A stretch of 64,000 nucleotides of DNA from Paenibacillaceae bacterium (GTDB lineage Bacteria; Bacillota; Bacilli; Paenibacillales; Paenibacillaceae), in NCBI GenBank assembly GCA_900766135.1, contig CAAFUF010000003.1, positions 186,001-250,000 on the forward strand, given 5' to 3'. The translations under genes were made by a program, and so were the position numbers. Position 1 is the first letter of the stretch, and each line of letters starts with the position of its first letter. Below are positions 26,781-34,543 of the stretch, piece by piece. The notes under the pieces are model-generated. The model was not told where the DNA came from and searched no databases. It worked only from the letters and a program-made list of their open reading frames with translations.

Positions 26781-27422
26781 ATGACGGTAAACCGGGTACT
26801 CATTTTTGCCGGGGGGCGTTTAGATCCGGGAATGCTTCGGGAGGTTCGTCCGGACGATGTGCTGATCGGGGCTGACCGCGGAGCCTTATTTCTGGTGGAA
26901 CACGGAATAAAGCCGGATTTAGCGGTAGGCGATTTCGATTCCGTGAGCCAAGAGGAGTTAGCTCTCATTCGTAATAATAGTAAGGAAATTCTAGACTGTG
27001 ATCCGGTCGACAAAGACCTGACGGATACGGAACTGGCCTTTGATCTGGCCGTGCGAAGAAACCCGGCGGAAATCGTGCTAACCGGAGTGATCGGAACCCG
27101 CCTGGATCATACGTTGGCCAATCTGCATATGCTGCTGCGCGCGGCGGAACAAGGAATCACCTGCGCAATTTGGGACGAGCATAATTACGTCACGTTATGC
27201 GGATCCGTCTGCCGGGTCGAGGATCGCGGGTATACCTATGTCTCCCTGCTCCCGCTGACCCCCGTTGTCACCGGCATTACGCTGGATGGATTTAGGTACC
27301 CCCTGCACAACGCGACGCTCCGAATTGGACAATCCTTGGCGGTCAGCAACCAGTTAGCGGCTTCTATCGGCACGGTGCATCTCGACGAGGGATGGCTGCT
27401 CGTCATTCAAAGCCGGGATTAG
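26781..27422 (+). CDS. thiN: Thiamine pyrophosphokinase
   Basis: A 213-aa cytoplasmic enzyme that transfers pyrophosphate from ATP to thiamine to give thiamine diphosphate, the cofactor of the E1 enzyme encoded nearby. The ATP/metal motifs are GADRGALFL, PDLAVGDFDSV, and DKDLTDTELAFDLAV; the thiamine-side block is GTRLDHTLANLHML. ATG 26781 is chosen over the upstream open frame because AAAGGAAG precedes it. In B. subtilis thiN sits elsewhere, so the context is not conserved with that species. No TPP riboswitch precedes it. A terminator follows. Confidence 0.94.
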   Translation: MTVNRVLIFAGGRLDPGMLREVRPDDVLIGADRGALFLVEHGIKPDLAVGDFDSVSQEELALIRNNSKEILDCDPVDKDLTDTELAFDLAVRRNPAEIVLTGVIGTRLDHTLANLHMLLRAAEQGITCAIWDEHNYVTLCGSVCRVEDRGYTYVSLLPLTPVVTGITLDGFRYPLHNATLRIGQSLAVSNQLAASIGTVHLDEGWLLVIQSRD

Positions 27423-27484
27423 TTTCGATATTTATTTCATTTTTGTAACCTTTTTGTTACTAATATGATACGTGAAATGAATGC

Positions 27485-27513
27485 AAAAACCCTTGAGTTT
27501 TCAAGGGTTTTTT
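27485..27513 (+). terminator. Intrinsic terminator after thiN
   Basis: AAAACCCTTGA pairs with TCAAGGGTTTT around a short GTTT loop, followed by TT. It separates thiN from the NlpC/P60 gene. The next 190 nt up to 27704 are AT-rich leader in which I see no clear riboswitch. Confidence 0.88.
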
Positions 27514-27704
27514 ACATATCCATTTTTACAGGGAAATCTCGACATCTTAAAAAAATGTAAACTTTAATGTTATTTTAATAATCACCTTTAAACCGTTGGG
27601 CCACAAGGTTTTTAGGGGATTATACCAAGTTTTAGGAGATTACAGATCTGTTATACTTCATTTACGAACCGGTCAACAAACAATAACTTTGGAGGTACTA
27701 CAAC

Positions 27705-28214
27705 ATGAATAAACGCACCCTTTTCCAAAAAGTATTGACGGTCGGACTGGTGTCCGCCATCGGTTTCAGTGCGCTGCTTGCTAGCGGGGCTGAACCTGTA
27801 CAAGCCCAATCGGCAACAAGCACAGCCGTTTCCAAAGGAACGCAAGTCGTAAACTACGGTAAGAACTTTTTGGGCACGCCTTACAAATTCGGAGCATCCA
27901 CATCCACGACCAGAGTATTCGACTGCTCTTCGTTTACGAAATATGTATTCAAAAAGTACGGCGTCACTTTGCCGCGCACTTCCGCTGCTCAAGCTAAAGC
28001 GGGTTATGCCGTATCGAAGTCGAATCTGAAAGCCGGCGACCTGGTCTTCTTCTCCAGCGGCAGCCGGGCGAACGGGAAGAACGTAACACACGTGGCCATC
28101 TATATGGGCAGCGGAAAAATTCTGCACACCTACGGGAAGCCTGGAGTTACGATCTCCAATCTGAATTCCGGCAACTGGAAAAGAACATATCTGAAGGCTC
28201 GTCGCGTCCTCTAG
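27705..28214 (+). CDS. Secreted NlpC/P60-family cell-wall endopeptidase
   Basis: A 169-aa protein. The signal peptide runs to about residue 34 (cut near VQAQS). The mature part is one NlpC/P60 domain that cleaves gamma-D-glutamyl-diamino-acid links in peptidoglycan stem peptides. Catalytic Cys74 lies in VFDCSSFTKYVF, the His in THVAIYMG, and the third polar position in ILHTYG. There are no SH3 or LysM binding modules, so binding must come from the catalytic domain itself. TTTGGAGG lies 10 nt before the ATG. It is monocistronic. Confidence 0.92.
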   Translation: MNKRTLFQKVLTVGLVSAIGFSALLASGAEPVQAQSATSTAVSKGTQVVNYGKNFLGTPYKFGASTSTTRVFDCSSFTKYVFKKYGVTLPRTSAAQAKAGYAVSKSNLKAGDLVFFSSGSRANGKNVTHVAIYMGSGKILHTYGKPGVTISNLNSGNWKRTYLKARRVL

Positions 28215-28242
28215 TCGGACAAGCCCAAATCAACTATTCAAG

Positions 28243-28279
28243 AAGTCGTTGCATAGATCACGGATCGCAGCGGCTTTTT
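28243..28279 (+). terminator. Terminator after the NlpC/P60 gene
   Basis: AAGTCGTTGC pairs (with G-U pairs) with GCAGCGGCTT and TTT follows. Confidence 0.7.
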
Positions 28280-28327
28280 GACTCCCTCTTGATAACCTGG
28301 TAGAACATCAACCGGGTTATTTGTCAT

Positions 28328-29005
28328 TTAACCCAGCATGTATCCGGTGCCGCGGATGGTATGGAGCAGCTTCTTCGAATGGCCGCTGTCGATCTTTTTG
28401 CGCAAATGCCGGATATAGACATCCACCACATTCGTTCCTGTCGCGAAATCATACCCCCATACTTGCTGCAGGATCATCTCCCGTCCGCACACCTTCCCGG
28501 CCCGTTTCATCAAAAAAAGCAGCAAATCGAATTCCTTTGGCGTCAATTTAATAGGCTCCTCGTCTCTCCAGGCCTTGCGGCTGCGCAGCTCCATCCTTAA
28601 ATCCTCAAAGGACAGTTCTGTTAAATAACCGTCACCCAACCGCTTAAACAGAGAGATCAAGTGGCCGATCCGGGCATACAGTTCAGCCATGGGAATCGTA
28701 ACCTGAACCACGTCGTTGGCTCCCCGGACAAAGCCGGCAACCACCGCCTCCGTGCTCCACTCCTTTAACAAAAGGATGATCGGAAACGGAGCGAATCGCC
28801 CGATTTCCTCCTGAAGGACCGTCGAGGTGTCGTCCGTGATATCCGTCCCCAGCAGCAGCAAATCCGGAAGCTCTTCCTCCAGCAACCGAAGCACGCCTGC
28901 TCCGTTTTGCTTCCAGCCGACCCGATAGCCGGCTTCCTCCAGTCCGGTCTTCATTCGCTCCGCCTCCGCGGCATCCTCCAAAACCAGCATGATGTACCTT
29001 TTCAT
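28328..29005 (-). CDS. Atypical OmpR-type response regulator with degenerate receiver
   Basis: A 225-aa regulator. The C-terminal winged helix is intact (LTPKEFDLLLFLMKRAG, NVVDVYIRHLRKKID, IRGTGYMLG). In the receiver, the phosphoacceptor position reads Gly53 in LLLLGTDITDD (Asp55 is displaced), the conserved Thr is Leu in IILLLKE, and the Lys of the usual VKP motif is replaced in VVQVTIP. It therefore probably cannot be phosphorylated in the normal way. No kinase gene is near. It likely acts by phosphorylation-independent control, by dimerisation, or by binding a ligand. It could be a recent degenerate paralogue. Confidence 0.87.
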   Translation of the reverse strand: MKRYIMLVLEDAAEAERMKTGLEEAGYRVGWKQNGAGVLRLLEEELPDLLLLGTDITDDTSTVLQEEIGRFAPFPIILLLKEWSTEAVVAGFVRGANDVVQVTIPMAELYARIGHLISLFKRLGDGYLTELSFEDLRMELRSRKAWRDEEPIKLTPKEFDLLLFLMKRAGKVCGREMILQQVWGYDFATGTNVVDVYIRHLRKKIDSGHSKKLLHTIRGTGYMLG

Positions 29006-29099
29006 CGCGCGACCACCTTACTTGCATCTACCCATCCATTACTAAGATGGTCATTCCTGCGGTAAACCATTCGGTGGTTTCGGATTCCCACGCTTCACT

Positions 29100-30152
29100 T
29101 TATCCTAAATAGCGATCATAGATCGTTCTGGCCTCTGCCGGATCTTGCGTGCCGTGGACCAGCGCCCTCCCGTCCGCAAACAAGACCAACCGGCGTTCTC
29201 CGAGCGAAAAGGAAAGCAAAAACGGATTCACTTCTACCGTACCTTCCTGCAATCGTCCCAACTTCTCCGCCATCTCTTGCAGTAGAATTTTCCGTTTGGC
29301 CGCTGGCCGGATCTGCACCGTATCCCTTCCGCAGAGCACCTCCGTTTTCCGATGGCTGGCAGCCGACAAATACGGATGGGTCGCTCCGCTCCCGCACGAC
29401 AGGCAGTCGTCCCGTTTGGCCGATCCTACCTTGATCGAGGTTTGTTCGTTTCGCCACAGGTCAAAGGTGAGCAGCGTGCCGCGCAACGCATCGGGATGCC
29501 CGGTCAATAACTTTAGCGCTTCTGTTGTTTGATGGGCCACGATCATTTGTACAGCCGGGGGAATCACGCCTACCGTGTCGCAGGTGTCTCCTCCGAGCGG
29601 GACAGTGCCAAGCAAGCAGTTCAGGCAAGGCGTAACGCCAGGCAAGATCGTATAGGTAATCCCGTAACTTCCGACGCATCCGCCATAAATCCAGGGAATG
29701 CGGTATTTTTGCGAGATATCGTTGATCATCAACCGCGTATCGAAATTATCGGTGGCGTCCATGATGAGGTTGACCCCGGAGATCAATCCCTCCAGCTCTT
29801 CCGGGTCGACATCCATCACGTGAGCATCGATCCGAACCCGGCTATTGATAGCGGCTAGCCGCTGTTTTGCGGCAATCGCTTTCGGTACGCGTCCGGCCGC
29901 ATCCGCTTCGGAAAACAGCTGCTGACGCTGCAAATTACTCCATTCCACGTAATCCCGGTCGGCGATCACGAGGTGGCCAATGCCCGCCCGCACCAGCGTC
30001 TCGGCGATACCGGTGCCAAGCGCCCCCGCTCCGACGACCAGCACCTTCGCCTGCTCAAGCTTGTCTTGTCCGGCATGGCCTATGGGAGCAAACAACCTTT
30101 GCCGCGAATAACGGTCCGGTTGTTTCTTATGTTGTTCCAAGTCGCGTTCCAT
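29100..30152 (-). CDS. ThiF/MoeB/HesA-family adenylyltransferase
   Basis: A 350-aa E1-like enzyme that adenylates the C-terminus of a small sulfur-carrier protein (ThiS or MoaD type). The ATP loop is VVGAGALGTG (about 38-47), with IADRDYVEWSNLQRQ and DATDNFDTR. Zinc-type cysteine pairs CLNC and CLSC are present. A C-terminal extension of about 90 residues beyond the core contains strands and a FADGRALVHG block, as in ThiF/MoeB proteins that end in a sensor-like domain. ATG 30152 with GAGAGGAG upstream is preferred over a long open frame. It lies 34 nt after the LysR gene. Whether it serves thiamine or molybdopterin synthesis is unclear. Confidence 0.87.
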   Translation of the reverse strand: MERDLEQHKKQPDRYSRQRLFAPIGHAGQDKLEQAKVLVVGAGALGTGIAETLVRAGIGHLVIADRDYVEWSNLQRQQLFSEADAAGRVPKAIAAKQRLAAINSRVRIDAHVMDVDPEELEGLISGVNLIMDATDNFDTRLMINDISQKYRIPWIYGGCVGSYGITYTILPGVTPCLNCLLGTVPLGGDTCDTVGVIPPAVQMIVAHQTTEALKLLTGHPDALRGTLLTFDLWRNEQTSIKVGSAKRDDCLSCGSGATHPYLSAASHRKTEVLCGRDTVQIRPAAKRKILLQEMAEKLGRLQEGTVEVNPFLLSFSLGERRLVLFADGRALVHGTQDPAEARTIYDRYLG

Positions 30153-30186
30153 CCTTGGTCTCCTCTCCGACGTGCATATTAAAGCT

Positions 30187-31065
30187 TTACTGTAATCGGC
30201 GAACAAAGCTGTTCGTGATCGCTGAAGCCTGCTTGCCTTTTGGGATCGCCCAGCCATAATACACCGGGTGAAAATCCGGAAGCTCCAGCTCGACCGGCAC
30301 GATCTCCGCTTTCCCGCCGCTTTCGAAAGAATAATCCACTCCGACCGTAAGCGCAAGCCCTTCCTTCACCGCGTTTTGAATCGCCTGTACATTATTGGTG
30401 GCGAATAAGATATCCGGTTCTCCGTATTCCGCAAGTTTAGCCGTTAAGTAATCACGAATCAACTCATCGTCATACAGCACGAGCGAGTATCCGGCAAGCT
30501 GCTCCGGTTTCATCGATTTCGCCAGAGCCAGCAGCGAAGTTTTCGGCACGCCGACGACCATTTTTCCCGTATAAAGCTTTTCAAAATGAAGCGTTTTATT
30601 TTGTCCCAGCAGATCCGCGTTTAATGCTATGAAACCAAGGTCGATGCCGCCTCGGTGCAGCTCGTCCAGAATCTCTTTAGGTCCCTGCTCGTAGATTCGG
30701 ATCTTGACCTCGGGGTAATCCCTCCTGAAGGCTGCGATCGTCTCCATCAACAAATGCATCGGGCCGGGAATCGTCGCAATGTTAAACTCGCCGCTCAGCC
30801 TGTCGCTATAGGAATTGGCTTCGGAACGAAGCGCATCGAGTTTGGCCAAAATCTCCGCCGCCCGGCCAATTATCGCCTGTCCTTCTTGCGTCGGAACGGC
30901 TCCGACGCCCCGCGAACGGTTGAATAACACGAGCCCAAGCTCCGCCTCCAGCAAAGAGATGGACTGGCTGACCGCGGACAAAGTCACGTGCGCATTTTGC
31001 GCCGTTTTCGTCAGGGATCTGGTTTTGGCCACATCCACTATATACTCCAACTGCTCAAGATTCAT
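30187..31065 (-). CDS. LysR-family transcriptional regulator
   Basis: A 292-aa LysR-type regulator. The N-terminal helix-turn-helix (about 1-60) has QLEYIVDVAKTRSLTKTAQ and SAVSQSISLLEAELG. The effector-binding domain (about 90-290) has FNIATIPGPMHLL and the typical PEVKIRIYEQGP. It is divergent from the SDR gene across 142 AT-rich nucleotides, which is the usual arrangement for a LysR protein that controls its neighbour; it is also likely co-transcribed with the ThiF-like gene downstream. The inducer is unknown. Confidence 0.92.
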   Translation of the reverse strand: MNLEQLEYIVDVAKTRSLTKTAQNAHVTLSAVSQSISLLEAELGLVLFNRSRGVGAVPTQEGQAIIGRAAEILAKLDALRSEANSYSDRLSGEFNIATIPGPMHLLMETIAAFRRDYPEVKIRIYEQGPKEILDELHRGGIDLGFIALNADLLGQNKTLHFEKLYTGKMVVGVPKTSLLALAKSMKPEQLAGYSLVLYDDELIRDYLTAKLAEYGEPDILFATNNVQAIQNAVKEGLALTVGVDYSFESGGKAEIVPVELELPDFHPVYYGWAIPKGKQASAITNSFVRRLQ

Positions 31066-31207
31066 GGCATCCCCTCCCGCAAGCGAGCAACTTCTTAAGT
31101 AATTCTAATTTGATAATAATTATATATAAATTTTGTTTAACAATGACATTTGATACAATCATAGTACAGAATTTAATAAAGATCAAAGAAAGGCAGGAGA
31201 AGCGCTC

Positions 31208-31957
31208 ATGCAACAAAACAGAGTAGCCGTCGTGACCGGAGGAGCAAGCGGAATCGGAAAGGAAACCGCTTGCAAATTTGCCTCCAAGGGAGATCGAGTC
31301 GTTGTCGCAGATTTCAACGAGGAAGGCGGACATGCCGTAGTCGACCACATTGTCTCCCACGGCGGTGAAGCGATTTTTGTGAAAACGGACGTCTCGAAAT
31401 ATGAGGATGTAGAGGCCTTGGTCGAAAAAGCGGTGGACACGTACGGAAGAATCGATATCATGTTCAATAATGCCGGAATCGGACGGGTCACGCCGGTGCT
31501 GGATCAGAATCTGAGCGACTATCATAACGTGATTCAGGTAAACCAGCACGGGGTTGCCTATGGCATCATCGCTGCCGGCAAAAAAATGCGCGAGCTGGAG
31601 ATCAAAGGCGTAATCATCAACACCGCTTCGGTGTTCGGATTTCTGGCTTCCCCCGGCACCTTTGCTTACCATGCTTCCAAAGGAGCGGTGATCATGATGA
31701 CGAAATCCGCCGCCCTGGAAATGGCAGATTGGGGCATCCGCGTCATTGCAGTGGCGCCCGGAGCAGTCGACACGCCGATCATCCAAGGGTATAAAGACAA
31801 AGGGATGATCGATTCGATGAAATCCAAAGTGATGGGCAACAAATTGACCTTGCCGGAACAAGTCGCCGATACGGTATATTTGTTAACGTTGGACGAAGCC
31901 AGCGCCATCAACGGCAGCGTCGTCATGGCAGACGAAGGGTATGCTTCCTTCAAATAA
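31208..31957 (+). CDS. Short-chain dehydrogenase/reductase
   Basis: A 249-aa classical SDR. The cofactor loop is TGGASGIG (10-17), Asp39 near VVADFNEEG suggests NAD(H) preference, NNAG is the structural motif, and the catalytic Ser/Tyr/Lys are seen in NTASVFG and YHASK. It probably oxidises or reduces an alcohol or ketone in a small metabolite. GGAG precedes the ATG at a good distance. It is divergent from a LysR gene that is likely its activator. The substrate is not evident. Confidence 0.92.
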   Translation: MQQNRVAVVTGGASGIGKETACKFASKGDRVVVADFNEEGGHAVVDHIVSHGGEAIFVKTDVSKYEDVEALVEKAVDTYGRIDIMFNNAGIGRVTPVLDQNLSDYHNVIQVNQHGVAYGIIAAGKKMRELEIKGVIINTASVFGFLASPGTFAYHASKGAVIMMTKSAALEMADWGIRVIAVAPGAVDTPIIQGYKDKGMIDSMKSKVMGNKLTLPEQVADTVYLLTLDEASAINGSVVMADEGYASFK

Positions 31958-31963
31958 CGCTCT

Positions 31964-32005
31964 CGAAAGAAGAGACCGTTCTGAACGGCCTCTTCTTTCG
32001 CTTTT
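31964..32005 (+). terminator. Intrinsic terminator after the SDR gene
   Basis: CGAAAGAAGAG pairs with CTCTTCTTTCG with inner CCGTT/AACGG, followed by CTTTTT. The stem also lies just past the last gene of the minus-strand pilus-like operon. Confidence 0.92.
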
Positions 32006-32998
32006 TCAAGGCCCGCTTATCCGGCAATCCAGCGGAAAGTACCCGTTTTCGGCCGCAGCGCGTTCGTTCGCGAAAATTTCTTCTACGCGATAACCTAACC
32101 CTCGGGCCGCTGCGCAGGACTCGCGGTAAGCGTATTTCAACCCCGTCAGCGGATCGACCGCTCCCAGAATGGTCGGGGTTCGATCCAGCCTCCCCCCGCC
32201 GAACGCATAGTTATTATAATGGCGATCCCCCACCGGAATGCCTTGCAGGAACAGCAGAATGCCAACATCGTCCAGCGTGTTACTCCACTCCTCCTGCGGG
32301 ATCACCGGCAGCGTGAACGTATAATGCACGCCTTGTCTTTTCGCGAAAAGATTATGGAGACGAATCGTCCGGGCTAGATCCTCCTCGATCCGGCGGACGA
32401 TCGTTGCACGCCGAACGGCGTCAAACTCTTCCTCGTTCTGCAGCAGCGGAATGGAGACCTCCGATTTGATTTCGGTTTGCGGCCCGCTAACCCAGCGGCT
32501 CGTGGCCGCATCATAGGCCGTGACTTTGTGATCCAGAGTAAAAGCGATACTGTTCCCGCTCGCATCCGCATAAGTATAGGGCTTTTTGTCCCGCCAGCGG
32601 TAAGCGATCGTATCGCTGCCTGGTTCCGCGTCCGCCGCATACAGGGAATAGCCGTCGTAATCCATAACGACAACCGCCGGGATATAGCCCAGGAGCGCTT
32701 GCTGCCCGGCCGGATCGTCCGCGACGCCAAAGTTCAGGTACAGACTCCGAAGCAGGGCGGCGAGCGCTTGCTCTTTGTCGGAACGCATCCATTTCCCGGA
32801 TCCATACCCGCTTTCGAATTGCTGCAGCTCGTTCCGGTTCAACGCGAGCGTGGCATCTTGAACAGCCGTCCGCAGCGCAGCGGTATACCGCGTTTCGAGG
32901 CGATTCACTTCCCGCAGGTTCTCCGTTCGCAAGCCGCTCAGCCATAGGATGGGGGCAACGATCAACACAAAGAGGACGGCCCAATCAGTAATCTTCAT
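32006..32998 (-). CDS. Membrane-anchored protein of a Tad-like pilus operon, unknown function
   Basis: A 330-aa protein, last gene of the Tad-like operon. One N-terminal membrane helix (about 6-22) is followed by a long extracytoplasmic part with no motif I recognise. The N-terminal helix with a following Asn/Glu-containing helical stretch resembles the layout of pseudopilins or TadE/TadF-like minor pilins, but no peptidase cleavage site is evident. It overlaps the upstream gene by 14 nt, and a G-rich site precedes ATG 32998. It may be a minor pilin or a tip adhesin. This assignment rests on location. Confidence 0.72.
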   Translation of the reverse strand: MKITDWAVLFVLIVAPILWLSGLRTENLREVNRLETRYTAALRTAVQDATLALNRNELQQFESGYGSGKWMRSDKEQALAALLRSLYLNFGVADDPAGQQALLGYIPAVVVMDYDGYSLYAADAEPGSDTIAYRWRDKKPYTYADASGNSIAFTLDHKVTAYDAATSRWVSGPQTEIKSEVSIPLLQNEEEFDAVRRATIVRRIEEDLARTIRLHNLFAKRQGVHYTFTLPVIPQEEWSNTLDDVGILLFLQGIPVGDRHYNNYAFGGGRLDRTPTILGAVDPLTGLKYAYRESCAAARGLGYRVEEIFANERAAAENGYFPLDCRISGP

Positions 32999-33527
32999 TT
33001 AACACCATGCCCCCATACGTAAGCTGAGACGGATTCGCTTTGCCAGCACCGTGATAAAGAAACTCCGATAGAATATCATACGGGCTGCGGGAACGATCAA
33101 GCACCGAAACGGCGAAGAAATCTCCTTCCTGAAGCTTGTAGCTTTCTCCCTCCTGCCCTGGTCCGGTCGGAAACATCGCCTGCAAGATATCCGAGGTATA
33201 GAACGCATCATAGACGACGCTGAATCCATTCAGGAAGGTAGCGGGATCGGCCGGATCGCCGTATTCCGGATGATAGACCTTATGCCGATGCTCCAACTCA
33301 ACCTCATACCCTCCCCCGGTTGTCTCCAGTTCGCGGATAAAATCCTCGTACATGGTTGGCGTGACGACCCCTTTGTTCCGAACGGCGTCGGCAAACTGCA
33401 CCAGAGCGCGATACGCCGCCAAATACCGGATGTCCTCCTGCCGTTGCGCCGCCTGCAATGCCGGGAACAGGAACAGGAGCAATACGGCAAGCAAAGCAGC
33501 CGTGATTTTGGACAAGGCATTTACCAT
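32985..33527 (-). CDS. Small membrane-anchored protein of the Tad-like operon
   Basis: About 180 aa. A strong N-terminal hydrophobic segment (about residues 8-25, LLAVLLLFLFPA) is followed by an external domain rich in aromatic and acidic residues. I do not recognise the family. ATG 33527 follows GGTGGAG; a GTG at 33536 is also possible. It lies between two other single-helix proteins with near-zero spacing, which suggests that the four form a minor-pilin or pilus-assembly set. Function is inferred from neighbours only. Confidence 0.7.
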   Translation of the reverse strand: MVNALSKITAALLAVLLLFLFPALQAAQRQEDIRYLAAYRALVQFADAVRNKGVVTPTMYEDFIRELETTGGGYEVELEHRHKVYHPEYGDPADPATFLNGFSVVYDAFYTSDILQAMFPTGPGQEGESYKLQEGDFFAVSVLDRSRSPYDILSEFLYHGAGKANPSQLTYGGMVLNEDY

Positions 33528-33536
33528 CCGCTCCAC

Positions 33537-34001
33537 CTACTTTCTGCGAAAAATAACGCGAACTTCCTCCCCTGATGTATCATAAACGTGTTCAACCCGG
33601 TATTCGGCCCTTAAATCCAGCAAGGCCAAAGTCCGTTCGCGGCTTAGCTCCAATGCATCCTCCAGCGGTCCGGACGGGGTGGCGTTCAAAATAACGCCTT
33701 CCACTTCGATGGCTACGCCGAGATCGATCCAATCCGGAAGGCCGTGCAATATTTCATTCCCCGCATAAAATTCGCTCGCCAATTCCGACAAGTCGTCATC
33801 GCCTAGGTTCGCTGCCGTTTCCCGAACGGGCTCCTTCCCCTCATGAGCATAAACGCTACGCCCAACGCCGTGCAGCTGTTCGGCAACCGCATCGTAGGAT
33901 CCGTTTTGGTTCGCCCCGATTTCCAGCGTATAAAAGGTGGCCGCCAAAAAACAACTGACGGAGAAGAGCAGCCATACCAAGCTTTTCACATGATTAAACA
34001 T
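33537..34001 (-). CDS. Small membrane-anchored protein of the Tad-like operon
   Basis: About 154 aa. One N-terminal helix (about 7-24, VWLLFSVSCFLAATF) is followed by an acidic external domain. The hydrophobic helix with an external charged tail is the general plan of TadE-like pseudopilins, but sequence similarity is not clear. ATG 34001 has GGGGG about 10 nt upstream; TTG 34019 is a weaker alternative. It ends 1 nt before the next open frame, so translation is likely coupled. Unknown function. Confidence 0.68.
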   Translation of the reverse strand: MFNHVKSLVWLLFSVSCFLAATFYTLEIGANQNGSYDAVAEQLHGVGRSVYAHEGKEPVRETAANLGDDDLSELASEFYAGNEILHGLPDWIDLGVAIEVEGVILNATPSGPLEDALELSRERTLALLDLRAEYRVEHVYDTSGEEVRVIFRRK

Positions 34002-34029
34002 TTTGGACTGCGCCCCCAACCTGCGGTAC

Positions 34030-34521
34030 TTACGGAATCAGCGTCGTTTGCGTAAAGATCAAACCGCGGACCACGTTGGAACTGTCCTTAACGACCATCG
34101 CCTTAAATTTGCCGCTGGGATTGACGTATTCATTCAGCCGCTCGTCCCAAGCATTGCTGATCGCGGCATAACTCTGTCCGTTTACGGAACCGTAACGTTC
34201 CGAGGATACAGGCTCATTGATGACGAGCACATCCCCATACCATTCCCCGCCGCTGTTCTTCCCGGTTTTTACCAAGATCCCGAATTGATCGCGATCCTTA
34301 AATTTTCGCAGCGCGTTGGTCACCTGCGAACCGCTGACCGTCGTATCGTCATAGACGGTAAACGAAGCCTGGGACAATTCGGTCTGGATGTCGGAGAAAC
34401 TGTTCTGCGCCGTTTTCGTGGCTTCCTGCGCGGATACGAACAAAATGACGACAATCGTGATTAAAGCGATCGTCAAGAAAATGCCGGCTGCGACTTTCAA
34501 AGCGGACGAAGCGTTATTCAT
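34030..34521 (-). CDS. Probable pilin-like protein of the Tad-like operon
   Basis: A 163-aa protein with a short positively charged N-terminus, a hydrophobic helix (about 9-30, AAGIFLTIALITIVVILFV) and a helical stretch with Gln, Thr and Asn, followed by a beta-rich C-terminal domain. This is the plan of a type IV pilin-like or pseudopilin subunit retained in the membrane. There is no clear Gly-x-x-x-x-Glu cleavage site, so processing is uncertain. GGGAGG lies 9 nt before ATG 34521, one of the strongest ribosome sites of the operon, which fits a subunit needed in excess. Confidence 0.72.
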   Translation of the reverse strand: MNNASSALKVAAGIFLTIALITIVVILFVSAQEATKTAQNSFSDIQTELSQASFTVYDDTTVSGSQVTNALRKFKDRDQFGILVKTGKNSGGEWYGDVLVINEPVSSERYGSVNGQSYAAISNAWDERLNEYVNPSGKFKAMVVKDSSNVVRGLIFTQTTLIP

Positions 34522-34543
34522 CGATAAATGCCTCCCTTAATCT

